Source: Cytospora piceicola
Taxonomy: Eukaryota > Ascomycota > Sordariomycetes > Diaporthales > Cytosporaceae
DNA: 64,000 nt
Assembly: GCA_023375675.1 (NCBI GenBank)
Contig: JALQBC010000031.1
Coordinates: forward strand, 62,001 to 126,000
Direction: 5' to 3'
Positions within the stretch are counted from its first letter, which is position 1, and each line of letters starts with the position of its first letter. Positions 21,907-33,419 of this stretch are shown here, piece by piece. The notes below the pieces were generated by a model. It saw only the letters and a program-made list of their open reading frames with translations. It was not told the origin of the DNA and ran no database searches. Both the position numbers and the translations under genes were made by a program.

Positions 21907-24015
21907 GGGACCATAAATGAAAAGCGAGCGAACGAGAAGGGGCAGCCAACTTTGCTGCATGGTTGTGAGAATTGGAATGTCACGAGAGATACCACATTAG
22001 AACTTTTCCTTTATGTTTCAAGATGTTGATGTTGGACGATGCACAGCTTGATAATGAAGATTTGCGATCTGCCTTTCAACCCGACTCACTGGTCATTCGC
22101 GTCGTTGCCGGTCTTTTCTCATATGATGCTTCTCGGCGTCTACTTGGCGCAACTTGGCCATGCAGTCCGATCGAAGTCGTCACGTACGTTCACCTTTACC
22201 AGCATGTGATTCAGGGAGAGCATGCAGTCAGTGCTAAACATGGGAACGACGGCCCCCCTTCTTATTAGTGATAGCAAGGTGTTGTCTCCTCCAAGCTTTT
22301 GGTCCAAGGAGCTAGAAGGCCCATGTTTCAACAGACCATTTCCGCCAAGAATGTTGCCGATACAATACCAACACATTCTACAGTACCTTGCCCCATCATG
22401 CATACCCCAGGCAGCATACAGTACGGAGCCTTTCCCAGACCACACATGTATGCACGCCCTCATTAGTATCCACCTCCCAATGGGATGTCATTGTTGTCAC
22501 ATGTCTGTCTTTTCTCTAGGGTAATGCTGTTCACCCGCGAATACAGGAGTAGAGTCGCCCAATTTGATAGCTCCACGTTATTCCAGGAATCAAACTCCAC
22601 CTCGCCGGGAAGAGGGAGGCTGTAACCAGCATCACAGTGATGCTAGTTACGAGACTACTTGAAATCTCTAACGTTACATTATATAAAACCCGAGACTCCC
22701 ATGTCGCATAGTACAAACACTCCAGCGTTGTAAAAGCTGTAATGATCAGTGCTGCTACCCTGCGTGTGTTTAGCACTATGACGACAAGGATTCTCGTCAA
22801 AGTTGGGAAGTCACAATGCCTGGGAGGACAGAATGCTACATGGCCACACGGTTCAGTACATTGTACTTGATAACCCATTCGACAACTGTTACGAGTAGAA
22901 GCAGCAGTTTGCGAACGAAATAGAATGATAATCATGGAACGGCTGCAATCACTATTGTCACTGCTCCACTGCTGCTGCGTGTGAGCACTCGGGAACTAGC
23001 GTTCCGCCACTTTTACTATAATCACCTGAAGTCTCCATGCTCTTAAAAGATTTTTCCTCTACTACGGATCATCGACCACATCTAGTGCCGTGACAAATGC
23101 ATCCTTCATATGAGGCATGGGAGATACAAACTTTCGACAGGGTCTCGAAGCTATTGGAAGCTGTCCATCTTCAGCTGGTATCAAGCTGGTATACGGACAC
23201 TGTCACGAATAACCACTGAGCTACGAAGCAAAATGAACGTCCCTTAAAGTACTAGGTACCTCAGGGCCTATATTGCGACAGACCTCCAGGCCCCCCGATA
23301 CCCGGGCACCTAGGAGGTGTGTCCCTACATGCAGTAACTCCGTTGGGGCCTGACGGGAAAGACTGGCTTGTTTATTTAGTTTTCACATACTATGATTTAT
23401 GTGTGGCCGCTTCGATCGCCATGTTGCGACGTCAAGGCGATCTTTCTGAATAGACTAGGTAGTCAGAAAAGTGGTTGTATATAAGAGTATGCGAAGCGGT
23501 GTTACAAATGCGGCCCCTGACTAAGTACCCATAGTGGTTAGTAAACTCGTTATAATCTTATACCCGCTGATTTAACCGCATTGGGAGCCCATCGTTGAAA
23601 CCTAACCTCAGAACACATCAACATCACAACGCCCGAGACTTTGTCCGGCTCGACTATATTTGACAGCTTGAGAACTTCAGGATAAACGTCTGCTCAATTA
23701 CATTATTTTTAATGTGTTATTCGGTCCCGCAACATTTGTATCTTTTGTCTGATTTGAGGCTGTTGTCCTAACCCTGAGATTGGATCCGCCCTCTTGGAAC
23801 GTGTCCTCATTTTCATTTTCATCTTCATTTCCATGGTCATTATCGCTTGGTATTGTCATCTCCCTGCTGCACGAACGACCTCATCACCTCCTGTGTTTTA
23901 CCTGTCAGCACGTCGACCTCGACCAAGGCTCCCCAATCGACGCATCTGCCTTCCAAGGTTCTCTGAAAGGAGCCTCATTTGCGTTTGCCAGTCCCAGCAG
24001 CTTCTAATCATCAAC
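21907..24015. other. Intergenic region without a recognised gene
   Basis: About 2.1 kb. The minus-strand open frame at 22531-22935 has hydrophobic stretches but no motif. A tRNA-like A box/B box coincidence at 23141-23226 does not fold as a tRNA and was rejected. The part after 23794 is open in the frame of the following gene but lacks conserved content. Confidence 0.45.
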
Positions 24016-24669
24016 ATGGGGCCACTTCTGACGACGGCCATCCGGGCACTCTTCCTCAAAGCCGCTGCCAATCTCACCGCTCAACTGGCCTCACGCTGGC
24101 ACTCACAAGACCCTTTACCCCAGCCCATCGACCGCCAGCGAATCCTGGAGTTCGCCATATACGGTTTCTTTCAAGCCCAGCTGGGCTACTGCTGGCACAT
24201 CTTCCTTGAACGCTTATTCCCAACTCGGCACATGCTGCCCGCCGAAACACCCGCCCCACCCAAGCCTGAGAAAAAAGACGACGATGAGGAGCGCCGTATT
24301 AGTACCGAGGGAACATCAACCAAGTTTCTGGAGGCGCTCAAAGCCTCGGGATCTGGAATCAGATGGCCAAGTGTGATAGGAAAGCTGGTCCTCGATCAGA
24401 CCATCGGCATGTTCACCTTCCTCAGCATCTTCCTGGTTTGGACAAATTGGTTTCGAGCAGATACCTTCTCGGAGATAGCCAGCATCTGGAGGGCCAAGAT
24501 CTTCACCATTCTCTATACCGGCTGGGCTATCTGGCCATGGGTCATGATCATCAACTTCGCCCTTGTGCCGGTGGAAAAGCGACAGATGGTGTCAGTGTGT
24601 GTTGGTTTTTGCTGGAATGTCATCTTGAGTCTACTCACTCATCCTGACCCGCCGCCCTCTCATCACTGA
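24016..24669 (+). CDS. Mpv17/PMP22-family membrane protein
   Basis: Single exon, 217 residues from MGPLLTTAIRALFLKAAAN. The frame is open for 74 more codons upstream to 23794, but only this ATG begins at the conserved part. Family features are the QLASRW segment, the ILEFAIYGFFQAQLGYCWHIFLERLFP helix block, KLVLDQTIGMF, a WTNWFRAD-type loop, and the C-terminal WPWVMIINFALVPVEKRQM and WNVILSLLT signatures. A charged KPEKKDDDEERR insert lies between the first helices at about 80-93. Four membrane segments are expected. Mpv17-family proteins sit in the peroxisomal or inner mitochondrial membrane and form channels or affect metabolite homeostasis; the compartment here is undecided. Confidence 0.85.
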   Translation: MGPLLTTAIRALFLKAAANLTAQLASRWHSQDPLPQPIDRQRILEFAIYGFFQAQLGYCWHIFLERLFPTRHMLPAETPAPPKPEKKDDDEERRISTEGTSTKFLEALKASGSGIRWPSVIGKLVLDQTIGMFTFLSIFLVWTNWFRADTFSEIASIWRAKIFTILYTGWAIWPWVMIINFALVPVEKRQMVSVCVGFCWNVILSLLTHPDPPPSHH

Positions 24670-25795
24670 AGATAGCCACACCCTCAAGTGGCTAGAACGC
24701 CATTCTTCACGACTTCAAGAACAGAGAGTCCATCATACTTCGCTTGGCTTTACTGGACCGAGCCATGGTGAAAGTTTAAAGCGTTACCAGAATCCAGGGT
24801 CACTCATCACGAAGAGCTGTGATCAAGAACTGATCCGGGCTACGCTGATTCACTTGGGCTTATACCGCCCCCTCCCCTCAAATCGACATCGAAAATGTCA
24901 ACGGCATCTTAGCCCGTCGATGGTGCTGTGCTTACCCTGCGGCGTCGTTGACGAGCACCAGCCTCGGTCGTCTGGACAAATTATTACAAAACCGTACGAT
25001 CAAGGAAAGCCTTGTACGGGTGGCTCGAGGAAGGGAATGCAACCATAGTCATTAAGCGGCAGGTATCATGCAACATGTCGAATAAATCAGCATGTCAGGG
25101 TTAAGGAAAAGTAATTCTTTGGCAGTGCACTCATCTGCCACTAGGGAGGGGGAGAAAGTCACGCAGGCGAGGAGGAGGACTTGTCGACCAAACATATACT
25201 TTGTGCGACTGGCCGGCCATCCAGAGATGCGAGGCTGATTCTGGCATCAGAGTACTTTGATAGCCCCATTCACCTCTAATTACCTCGAGCCGCGTGGTGG
25301 TTGGGTATGGCGGTTCCCAAGCGGCAGTCGTCGTAACGATGGAAGTTTCCAATCTTGGTCATGCTGGAAAACAACAGAACATCCAGGTGTCAGATTTCTC
25401 CATGATGCTACTTTTACGCAATACATGTGCTCGTAGGGCCGGTCACCGTCACCTTGGCAGTTTCATGCAGTAGTTCGTCTTCGATCGGGCATACTGGGGT
25501 GAGCCAGAATAAAAGGTGGGATGTCTTGATGCTGAACAAGCGACCATGCTTCAATACTCCGTAATTCTAGGTAGAGGATAAGGAGACACAGCAGGGTTGT
25601 CGGCTACACCCCGAGTAGGAAATAATCCGTCCATTCTGTAGTCATACAATCCATTCGCGAAAGCCGTCTGCCTGAAGTCATTCCACGAGGCCAACAAACA
25701 CTGTCGAATACGACCAACTCAACTGGACGAGGACGGCCTTGGCCACAAAGCTTAGCAACACATTCCTCTAGGAATGAGCCTATTGTCGTACCTCC
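24670..25795. other. Intergenic region without a recognised gene
   Basis: About 1.1 kb between the Mpv17-like gene and the 3' end of the minus-strand phospholipase. No supported coding sequence is seen. Confidence 0.45.
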
Positions 25796-26660
25796 TTAGT
25801 CAAGCTGGGCCACAATACTGCGATCAGTATGGCTGTGCTTGACAGCCTCGTAGAACAGCTTAGCTGTTGCCTTGCAAGCAACTCGGCGCACGAAGTACTT
25901 GTGACAAATACCATGGAGACTACACGGGTGAAACAGTTGTCAGCAAGTTTTTGCAAAGGAACAGGTGGTCCGTTGGGACTTGGACACAAGTCCTAAGGTA
26001 AGCAGGGGACTTTGATGGAACCTACTCTGTTTTGAATTGGTTGTTAATCTTCTTCTTTGCGGCCTTGTTCAGCCTATTTTGTGCTCGATAGTTGCGGTAA
26101 CCAAAGTCATGACGCTGACAAGCAGGCAAAAAAGGGAACCCCATAGGATTATCCGGCGCATGGGTGCAGCCGTCAGACTCCCAGACCAGGTCTGTTGGGT
26201 CCCTCTTTTCGCGGTGCGTAATGAATTGGTCGAGGGGTGTTTCGAACATGAGCTCGTCCGCGATCTCCTCTGGTGTTGTGGACTCTTGCTTCATTGCAGC
26301 TGACAAGAAGTTGATGCTGATCTCGCTTTGTGACTGCAACAGCCGATGGGACCAGTGGATGACTTTGACGTCACCATAGTCGCATACGAGCGCACCCAAC
26401 TTTCTGTTGATAGTTTTGTGGTGGCATTTGGCGTCGTATGGTTTGCTGATGTTCCGTGATTTCAGGTATGTCGGGGGCCAGCTAATCACGGCCTTGTCCC
26501 AGAACCTGCACATGACGATATCGAAGCCGTCATAAACGGCATCCGAGCACCCAGATACATTGTAGAACTGACTCTTATCAAGGAGCTGTGGAGAATTGAG
26601 TGTTGTGGAAAACGCGAATGCAGCTTGGATGCCGCTGAGAAGGAGCAAGGCGAGCTTCAT
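25796..26660 (-). CDS. Secreted phospholipase A2 (prokaryotic/fungal type) with pro-region
   Basis: Two exons (26660-26026 and 25919-25796) encode 252 residues. The intron runs from GTAGGT to GTGTAG with a GCTGAC branch site; it restores KTDLHGICHKYF and a CKATAKLFYEAVKH helix that the unspliced frame loses. MKLALLLLSGIQAAFA is a signal peptide. Residues about 17-150 form a pro-region with cysteines at 38, 51, 79 and 93. A dibasic Lys-Arg at 152-153 (REKR|DP) then precedes the PLA2 domain, which has DGCTHAPDNP, FLPACQRHDFGYRN with the catalytic His184-Asp185 pair, and paired cysteines. The mature enzyme of about 99 residues should hydrolyse the sn-2 ester of phospholipids outside the cell, Ca2+-dependently. 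The Kex2-type site suggests activation by processing. Confidence 0.87.
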
Positions 26661-27981
26661 GGTGGATTCGGGTAGGATGGGAAAAATATATGTTGGTTAA
26701 CCGTACAAGACGACTCGAAGTAAGATAATCCAATGATTCCTGCAATTTGGACGAGGAGGTCAGGTTTGCTCGGGTGCTGGTTGGGCTGCGCGTGTGGATC
26801 GATGGCATGACACATCTAGGTTTGTTTACCCTCAACGAAACGTCCAGACGTCTTTCGTATTGTGATTAGCAGGGCGTCTTCTCTGAGTTAATGAGTGGCA
26901 GTTTCCGTATATCCATGCACTCCTGCTTTGGTATCGACATGAGCACGCCAAAGGAAGCAAGTGCGGCACGGGTACGGATACATTTGAACCGGGGAAGTTA
27001 CATATTGTGTAGCAGTTGCAAAACAAGGGGAGCCTGAGGGGTTCAGGAAGCAGATATGGACATGTGGCCCATCAAAGTCTTCATTACCAATCATAGTTCT
27101 TCGTGAACTTTTATGTTCGGAGCCATCATAACTGCCAAACTGATGGCCGATTGACCACCTATGTACTAACTTCCTAGGTAGGTAGGAGGAGGGGCATACA
27201 TTTGCTTGTCTGGGTGTTGTTGCCAACATTGAAAGGTTGGCAGCCCACCCACCACATTACACAGGCAATATTGATGAAGTATATTCCGAGTTGGCTACAT
27301 TGCTTAGGACTCCGAAGTACCTCAAGTCTAAGAGTGGCTATGCTAGACAGAAGCAAACAGTATAACGCCCAGGTATAACGGTGTGACGAGTTATAACGAC
27401 AAGACCTTCTCATGACTCCTCTCGTGTAGATCCGGAAAGAGGATAAGATGGGCAAACCCAGAAAAAAAAAATCAAAAAAGAAAGCGCAAAAACATACAAC
27501 ACCGGGTATTCGCTGGTCGTCACCGACCCAACTACTAATCCAGCGGTCAGAAGCTTGTCTATGGGAGAGCGGACGGGATCCCGAATTCTCTTCTACCTAT
27601 GGTCGTATGTAATTTAATGAGTATTTGCAGTGCATATATATCAGACACAACTACCATTGTCGCTTTAATTACTCCAAATGGGCAGTTGGGCCACACTCAC
27701 TTCGACACCCCCTTATATGACGTAAACCCTGACCCACGTATGTCGTGGTCGATGTGAGGGGATGTGAACCATAATTACATTGATTCCACAAGCACTTATC
27801 TGTCTCCAGGTTTTCTAAGGTTCTGTTCCCTGATCACTACATATTATACTCTTATATCTACTGGTGGTTGTCTGAAGACGCGGGAACATTATCGTTGTAT
27901 ATTCGGGATTTACATCTACAGCACTAAGACGCTGGACGTCCACATCAACACCATAACCAGAAGACACCAACGCTAACCAAC
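26661..27981. other. Divergent intergenic region, PLA2 and GH2 genes
   Basis: About 1.3 kb holding the promoters of the PLA2 gene (minus) and the GH2 gene (plus). An A-rich run lies at about 27463-27492 and a CCTAGGTAGGTAGGAGG site at about 27173-27189. No gene is recognised. Confidence 0.45.
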
Positions 27982-30069
27982 ATGGCATCTTCAAGCTATC
28001 CTCGCCCAGACTTCCAGCGTCCAGCCCTACAATGGACATCCCTCAACGGGTCCTGGGACTTCTACTTTGATGACTCTGATACTGGACTCAGCGAAGACTG
28101 GCACCTCTCGGGCCCACCAGCCTCGCTAAAACGCACCATCGAAGTACCATACGCCTTCCAGGCTCCAGCTTCCGGCATCAACATTCGTGAAGCCCACGAG
28201 GTGCTGTGGTACTCCCGCCCCATCAAGGACATCCGCACCCAGGAGGCCAGGGAACGTGGGGACCGTTTGGTGCTTCGCTTCGGCGCGGTCGACTACGAGT
28301 GTCAGGTCTGGGTCAACGGCTCCTTGGTGGGAAGCCATCGAGGCGGCCACGTCCCCTTTGATCTCGACGCTACCAGCGCCATTTCGCAAGAAGGAGATTC
28401 CCAGCTGACTCTACGCGTGCGCGACTCTCCCTACGACCTTGCACAGCCGCGCGGGAAGCAGTACTGGGGTCCGGAGCCCGAGAGCATCTTCTACACACCC
28501 AGCAGCGGTATCTGGCAGAATGTGTGGCTGGAAGCTGTCCCCGCAATGCGTATCGGGACCAGTAACGAAGGCACCGTATTGCGATCGAATGACATCAAGA
28601 ATGGCGTGCTGCATGCCATAGTTGCGGTCGTGGGGAGGAAGGTACAGACGGCGTGTTCGGTTGAGATCGCAGCAAGTTTCTTGGGGCTTGATGTGGGCAA
28701 GGTTAAGGATGACTTGCCCAAGGATAGAGAGTACTCGAACCTCGACCTGAGAATGCGTCTTCCGAAAGGTCAGTACGAGAAGGTTGCTGGCATGCTGGCC
28801 GAGGACGAGAGTGTCTGGCGTGACGGGCTTGCACTGTGGTCGCTCGAGCACCCATTGCTTTACGATCTGTCCATCCGGCTTTTCGACTCATCCGGCAATG
28901 TCGTGGATGAGGTGCAGACCACCACTGGCATGCGCAGTATCGACTGGCAGCGCGGTGACAGCACATTCCGTATAAACGATAGGCCCATCTTCCAATCTCT
29001 CTGCCTGGACCAGGGATACTGGCCCGAGACGCTCATTACTCCCCCGTCTGGTGACGCATTGAAACAAGATATCGAACTATCGAAGAATGTGGGCTTCAAT
29101 GGGTGCCGCAAGCACCAAAAAGTCGAGGACCCTGTGTTCTTCTACTGGGCTGATCGTCTCGGTTACCTTGTATGGGGAGAAATCGCCAATGCGTACGAGT
29201 TCTCGGATGATTACGTCTCTCGCTTCAACCAGGAGTGGACCGAGGCCGTGAAGAGGGATATCAACCACCCATCCATCGTGGCATGGACACCGGTCAACGA
29301 GAGCTGGGCGTATCCCAAATTGAGAGAGAACTCACAGGAGGGCATCGACCAGCGCAACCACATCAGGCAACTGTACTACCTCACCAAGACACTAGATCCG
29401 ACGAGGCCTATCAACGACAACTGTGGATGGGAACACGTTCTGACGGACTTGTCGACTTTCCATGAATATGCGGACGGCCCTGATGTCGAGAGAATCTGCT
29501 CCACACTGCCAAGCATCCTACACCGGCTAACGGGCGAACCTGAGGGACGGCCTATGTTTGTACCGCCCGTGTATGGGCCTAACGCGGTGGTTATGGACCC
29601 AGCAACGACGCACAAGTCTGGGGCTCCGGTAATTTGCAGCGAGTTTGGTGGCGTCAATATTGCGCCTGCAGACAAGACGGGTACGGGGAAGAAGTTCAGT
29701 ACGGAGGACTGGGGCTATACCACGGCCAGTGACCCTGAGGATCTGCTGAAGAGACTTGAGAAGCTGGCTGTCGGCGTGGTCCACGGCGGTTATTGCTCCG
29801 GGATGGTGTACACTCAACTGTGAGTCTCCAAGAGAACTGTCTCCCAAAACAACATCGAAGCAAATCAGACTGACACGGTTGCCTCCTCTAGGACGGACAT
29901 CGAGCAAGAGGTCAACGGAGTTTACACGTACGACCGCAGGGCAAAGATCGATCCGGCAAGGGTCAAGGCCATATTCGACAAGGCGGCCAATATCTACTTG
30001 AGCCAGGTGCATGGTGACAAGAAATGGGAGGTTTCTGGGCACGGGGCGGAACTGCCCATCTCGACGTAG
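27982..30069 (+). CDS. Glycoside hydrolase family 2 (beta-glucuronidase/galactosidase-like)
   Basis: Two exons (27982-29819, 29892-30069) give 671 residues. An N-terminal sugar-binding domain begins at LNGSWDFYFDD and includes the usual WYSRPI, FGAVDYECQVWVNG and GGHVPFDLD strands (about 15-190). An Ig-like domain (about 190-330) and the catalytic TIM barrel follow. The acid/base is Glu440 in WTPVNESWAY and the nucleophile is Glu554 in ICSEFGGV. The short last exon supplies the final barrel helix, after a phase-2 intron at GGYCSGMVYTQL|T. There is no signal peptide, so the enzyme is probably intracellular and acts on imported oligosaccharides or glycosides. The precise glycosidase activity is not determined by these motifs. 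Confidence 0.88.
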
Positions 30070-30446
30070 ATCTATACAAACGTAGTAGGCATGGATTTTT
30101 GAAGAGTATATGATTGGATCTCGAAACAAACGGCAAGGCATCTTCGCCTGGTGTTTACCCTAGGGTACTTACACGGCTGGTAGTAGAATAAGAAAAGTGA
30201 AGTGAAGTAAAAGGCAGGGGAGGGGCGGATTAGATTCAGGGGGCTGGTATCCATCCTCCACGGTCTTTGCTTGTTCGGTTTGCATTCAATACTTCGCTTG
30301 GGCTCATTTGAATGCGTGACTTCCTCCCCTCGCTCAACCTCTCAATCCTCCTCACAGTATTTAACGGCAAAGGCTGCAAAGCCCAAATTCACCCTGTCTG
30401 GGAGTCAAGTCGAAACTAGTTCCTTTCTCGGTATTAATGAGTCAAG
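30070..30446. other. Intergenic region, GH2 to ATL
   Basis: It contains the GH2 3' UTR and the ATL promoter. No further gene is seen; the plus-strand open frame starting at 30271 overlaps the ATL gene in another frame and is a shadow. Confidence 0.5.
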
Positions 30447-31034
30447 ATGCCCCGCTCAGACGAAGCAGCAGCTTTCTTCCACGTTGTCTACACTGCTGTA
30501 CAGGAGATCCCCCATGGCAAAGTCACCAGCTATGGACACATTGCGAAACTCATTGGAACACGTATGTGTATGCCAGTCTACCACGCCTCACAGCGATCAA
30601 CCACTTACAAATAGCCTTACAGCTCAGCGTCCCCGCCAGGTAGGCATCTGCTTGAAACACCTCTCCCAAGATCCCAGTGCCCGGTTCAACAACACCAACG
30701 TGCCCTGGCAGAGGGTGATCAACTCCAGAGGTGTTATTTCGCCCAGGTACAAATCCTTTCTCTTTGGTCCTCCCTTATACCATCCCCGTGGTCTCTTTTC
30801 CCCTGAAGTCCGCTTTCATGACAAGCATTTGGCTGACTTCGACGGGTTAGATCACACCCTTCAGGACCGCAGGATCAGGCAGCTTCTCTCCGGGCTGAGG
30901 GAGTCACAGTGACGACGGGCGCTTTGGGTGAGCTCATAGTAGATTTCGGGGAGTATGGATGGTTTCCTTCAATCTTGCCTTCGGAGGCTAGGTTGGATTT
31001 CGAGGAGGATGAGGATGGAGACAGTGAGGGCTGA
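30447..31034 (+). CDS. Alkyltransferase-like DNA repair protein (Atl1 type)
   Basis: Three exons (30447-30561, 30623-30746, 30851-31034) give 140 residues; none is visible as a complete open frame. The protein reads as an MGMT DNA-binding domain: VQEIPHGKVTSYGHIAKLIG, GTPQRPRQVGICLKHL at exon 1/2, then VPWQRVINSRGVISPR. The third exon supplies DQAASLRAEGV, TTGALGELIVDFGEYGWFP and an acidic tail. Trp67 in PWQRV replaces the reactive Cys of the PCHRV motif, which defines alkyltransferase-like proteins. These bind O6-alkylguanine, flip it out, and pass the lesion to nucleotide excision repair without repairing it. Exon 3 acceptor choice (GCTGAC...GGTTAG) was set by phase and by match to the family C-terminus. 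Confidence 0.85.
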
Positions 31035-31713
31035 TTCTACTCAAATACTGCTGAGGATATCGAGCACGAGTTATTATGGCATACATACTTGTACAGCTGT
31101 ATTTTGTAGCTGCAAAGCTCCTGGGTCTGCTTATTCCTTCCAATGGAACGGAACATCTATGGGTTCCTACTTACTGGTAAACACCTTGTTCTTGTTTCTT
31201 GTGCAGTATGTTGTCCCTAAAAGCCTCAAATCTCCCCATGTATGCTCCAGAGACTCAACTCCTCCAAGGCTTTCCTAAAAAGCTGCTCAAGTGCAAGAAG
31301 TCATTTCTGATCTTTCCCAGGTGGAGTAGAAACTCAGTTAGTAGCCCTCAAGGTCTGAGGAGGTTTTCATCTGGCATTGCTCCTTCTTAAAGTCTGGAGG
31401 GTACTAGTGATTCACACGGTTTACACTCGACGCCCACCCCCAGAGAGCTACCACCTACCGCTTATGACCTCCAGGGCGACCACGTACCCAACTTTAAAAC
31501 ACGTACCCATCGATATCAAAACCTTTCCTCCCCTCCAGACCTCCGCGCTTTTGTTTTTTCTCGCTCCTAACTCCACTATCTCTTCCTCAATCACACTTGG
31601 GACCTGCAATATCGACAACGACCTCACAACCTCTCTTACTATCAAGGGGCCAACTTGACTGCAACGTACCAATTACCCTTCAACACCCAACTCTCCATAA
31701 ATCAGCAATCAAC
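31035..31713. other. Intergenic region, ATL to secreted protein
   Basis: About 680 bp with the promoter and leader of the secreted protein gene at the right end. Short open frames here show no motif. Confidence 0.45.
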
Positions 31714-33419
31714 ATGGCGGTTCTCCATAGCCTCCTCGCCGTCGCGATTGCCTGTATCGCTGTGTTGAACGGCGTCACAGGTATCCCGACCATCATGCCC
31801 AGTCACTCCCTTATTGAGACCGTGACTTTGACTGCTGAGCTCTTCCACACCACCTTCACCAACGGCGGTGGAGTCCAGCTCCTTTCCCTTCCCGCTGAAT
31901 CTTTTGTCCTGCCACTTCCCATCACTGGTTATCCTGTTTTTCACGACGTTGACGGTGCTGCCAAGCGCGATATTGATATCAGAAAGACTGTGACCGTTAC
32001 TGTGACAACTACGGTGAGATGCCCCCACAATGACATTCCAGACATGACCTTTAGCCTTCCCACGAGCACCGCCTGCGATTGTGATGGGGTTCCAAGCACA
32101 ATCTTTCCAGATCCAGGCATCTTTGGCCATACTCCCCCGATCGACGCTGTTTCGACCAAGTACACCGCGACCACCACCCCCAACTTCCCCGTCGTCGCCT
32201 CCCCTTCGTCTGATGGTATGAGGCCTTCTCAACGCGCTCTCGATTCGAACACGACAACATTGGGTGCTAGCACTGCAGTCACCATTTCAGACATCACCAT
32301 TGTAAGTTTGACTGGTCACCCTGTTTATTGCACCGAGCTGATTACCCCAGTTATCCACAGGCCTCCTCCTCCCCCACCAGGCTTGGCGAACTTTGCGGCA
32401 CTGACCATGATGGTGTGGAGCATTACGGCCATTATTATACCCTCCCAGTGAGTATCACACTTTACTCACCCCTCGACGGCCACCAAGAACATCCCCACAC
32501 TACGCGGCAGGGTAGCTACAACTACGGTGTACCCAGCCCAATGTTCACGGGTCAGAATCCCCCCTCTTGGGAGAGCGCAAACCCAGCACATCAAGTTCCC
32601 ACCGGGTTTTTCACACAAGCAGCTGCTCGAGTCCCAACCGACCTCCCCGGCCCTCCTCAAACCCGTGACAAGATGGAGGCACGCGTGACAATGGAAATAA
32701 GCTCGTCTCAAGGCACCGTCAGCTGCAGTGATGTGACTCGAGCACTTATGTCCGACCCCACGGATAGCACCATAACAATCGAAGTTCCTGAACCAACCTG
32801 CACTAGCCAGGCCGTCTCCTCGGGCAAGGCCATACCCGTTCTCAGCAGCCATTCGTCCGAGAATCGTCACTGGACGACAGACACTGTCACCTTCACGACT
32901 GTGGCCGCCGGATACACCTTCAGCATTGGCAAGACTGAACATGAGAACCTCCCAACGGCTTTCCCATCTTTCGCGTGCACCATTGGTGCCTGTACAGGCC
33001 AGGTGTTCTTGCCTCCTGGGGAGACCCCAGAACACCCCTTGCCTCCTCGACCTTCTGGAGAGCTCACCATGATTACCTGGCCGTGGAGTATCCCGTCTCG
33101 ACGCCCTTGGCATACTCACAACACCACCGCAACCAGCAATGCCACTAGCAACAGCACCACTCCAAGCCCAACTGCTAGCAACGTGGACGTAATCAACCCA
33201 GGCCAGAGTGGTTACACATTCAGCACCTTCCGCCAGGTCCTTTTTACACCCGAGACTGATCACCCAAACCTGCCCACTGGAACGCCTGATTTCCCTCGTA
33301 GAGGTTCACTTGTCCCCATCCATGGTGGCATCACGGTGCCCTCAAGTGGCAATTTCACTACGGAGATGACGACTCTGGAGACTTCAATCCGTAGTATCCA
33401 GGCCTGGACCAGAGGATGA
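31714..33419 (+). CDS. Secreted Ser/Thr/Pro-rich protein with internal repeats, function unknown
   Basis: Two exons (31714-32301, 32361-33419) give 548 residues. MAVLHSLLAVAIACIAVLNG is a clear signal peptide; a Lys-Arg pair follows at about 89-90 (DGAAKRDI), a possible Kex2 site. The rest is rich in Thr, Ser and Pro, with several N-x-S/T sequons around 33110-33160. The motif GYTFS followed by HxNLPTxxPxF occurs twice: near 32910-32970 (HENLPTAFPSF) and near 33210-33290 (HPNLPTGTPDF). There is no GPI-type hydrophobic tail. A second intron starting with GTGAGT at 32451 is possible but not required by frame. I do not recognise the family; a cell-wall or extracellular protein is the likely class. 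Confidence 0.68.

Noticed and set aside
21109..21960. 283-codon minus-strand frame antisense to the NAP/SET gene
   Set aside because: Shadow of strong codon bias in the sense gene; Val/Leu/Glu-rich composition and no domain.
23141..23226. tRNA-like A box (TAGCTCAGTGG) and B box-like (CTTCGAGACC) sequences on the minus strand
   Set aside because: The D stem and T stem do not pair and the acceptor ends match only partly. At most a degenerate tRNA relic; not annotated.
23794..24015. 74-codon in-frame N-terminal extension of the Mpv17-like protein
   Set aside because: Unlike family N-termini; the ATG at 24016 begins the conserved part. A targeting extension cannot be fully excluded.
30271..30912. 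213-codon plus-strand frame
   Set aside because: It runs in the wrong frame through ATL exons and introns; the spliced ATL product has clear family motifs.
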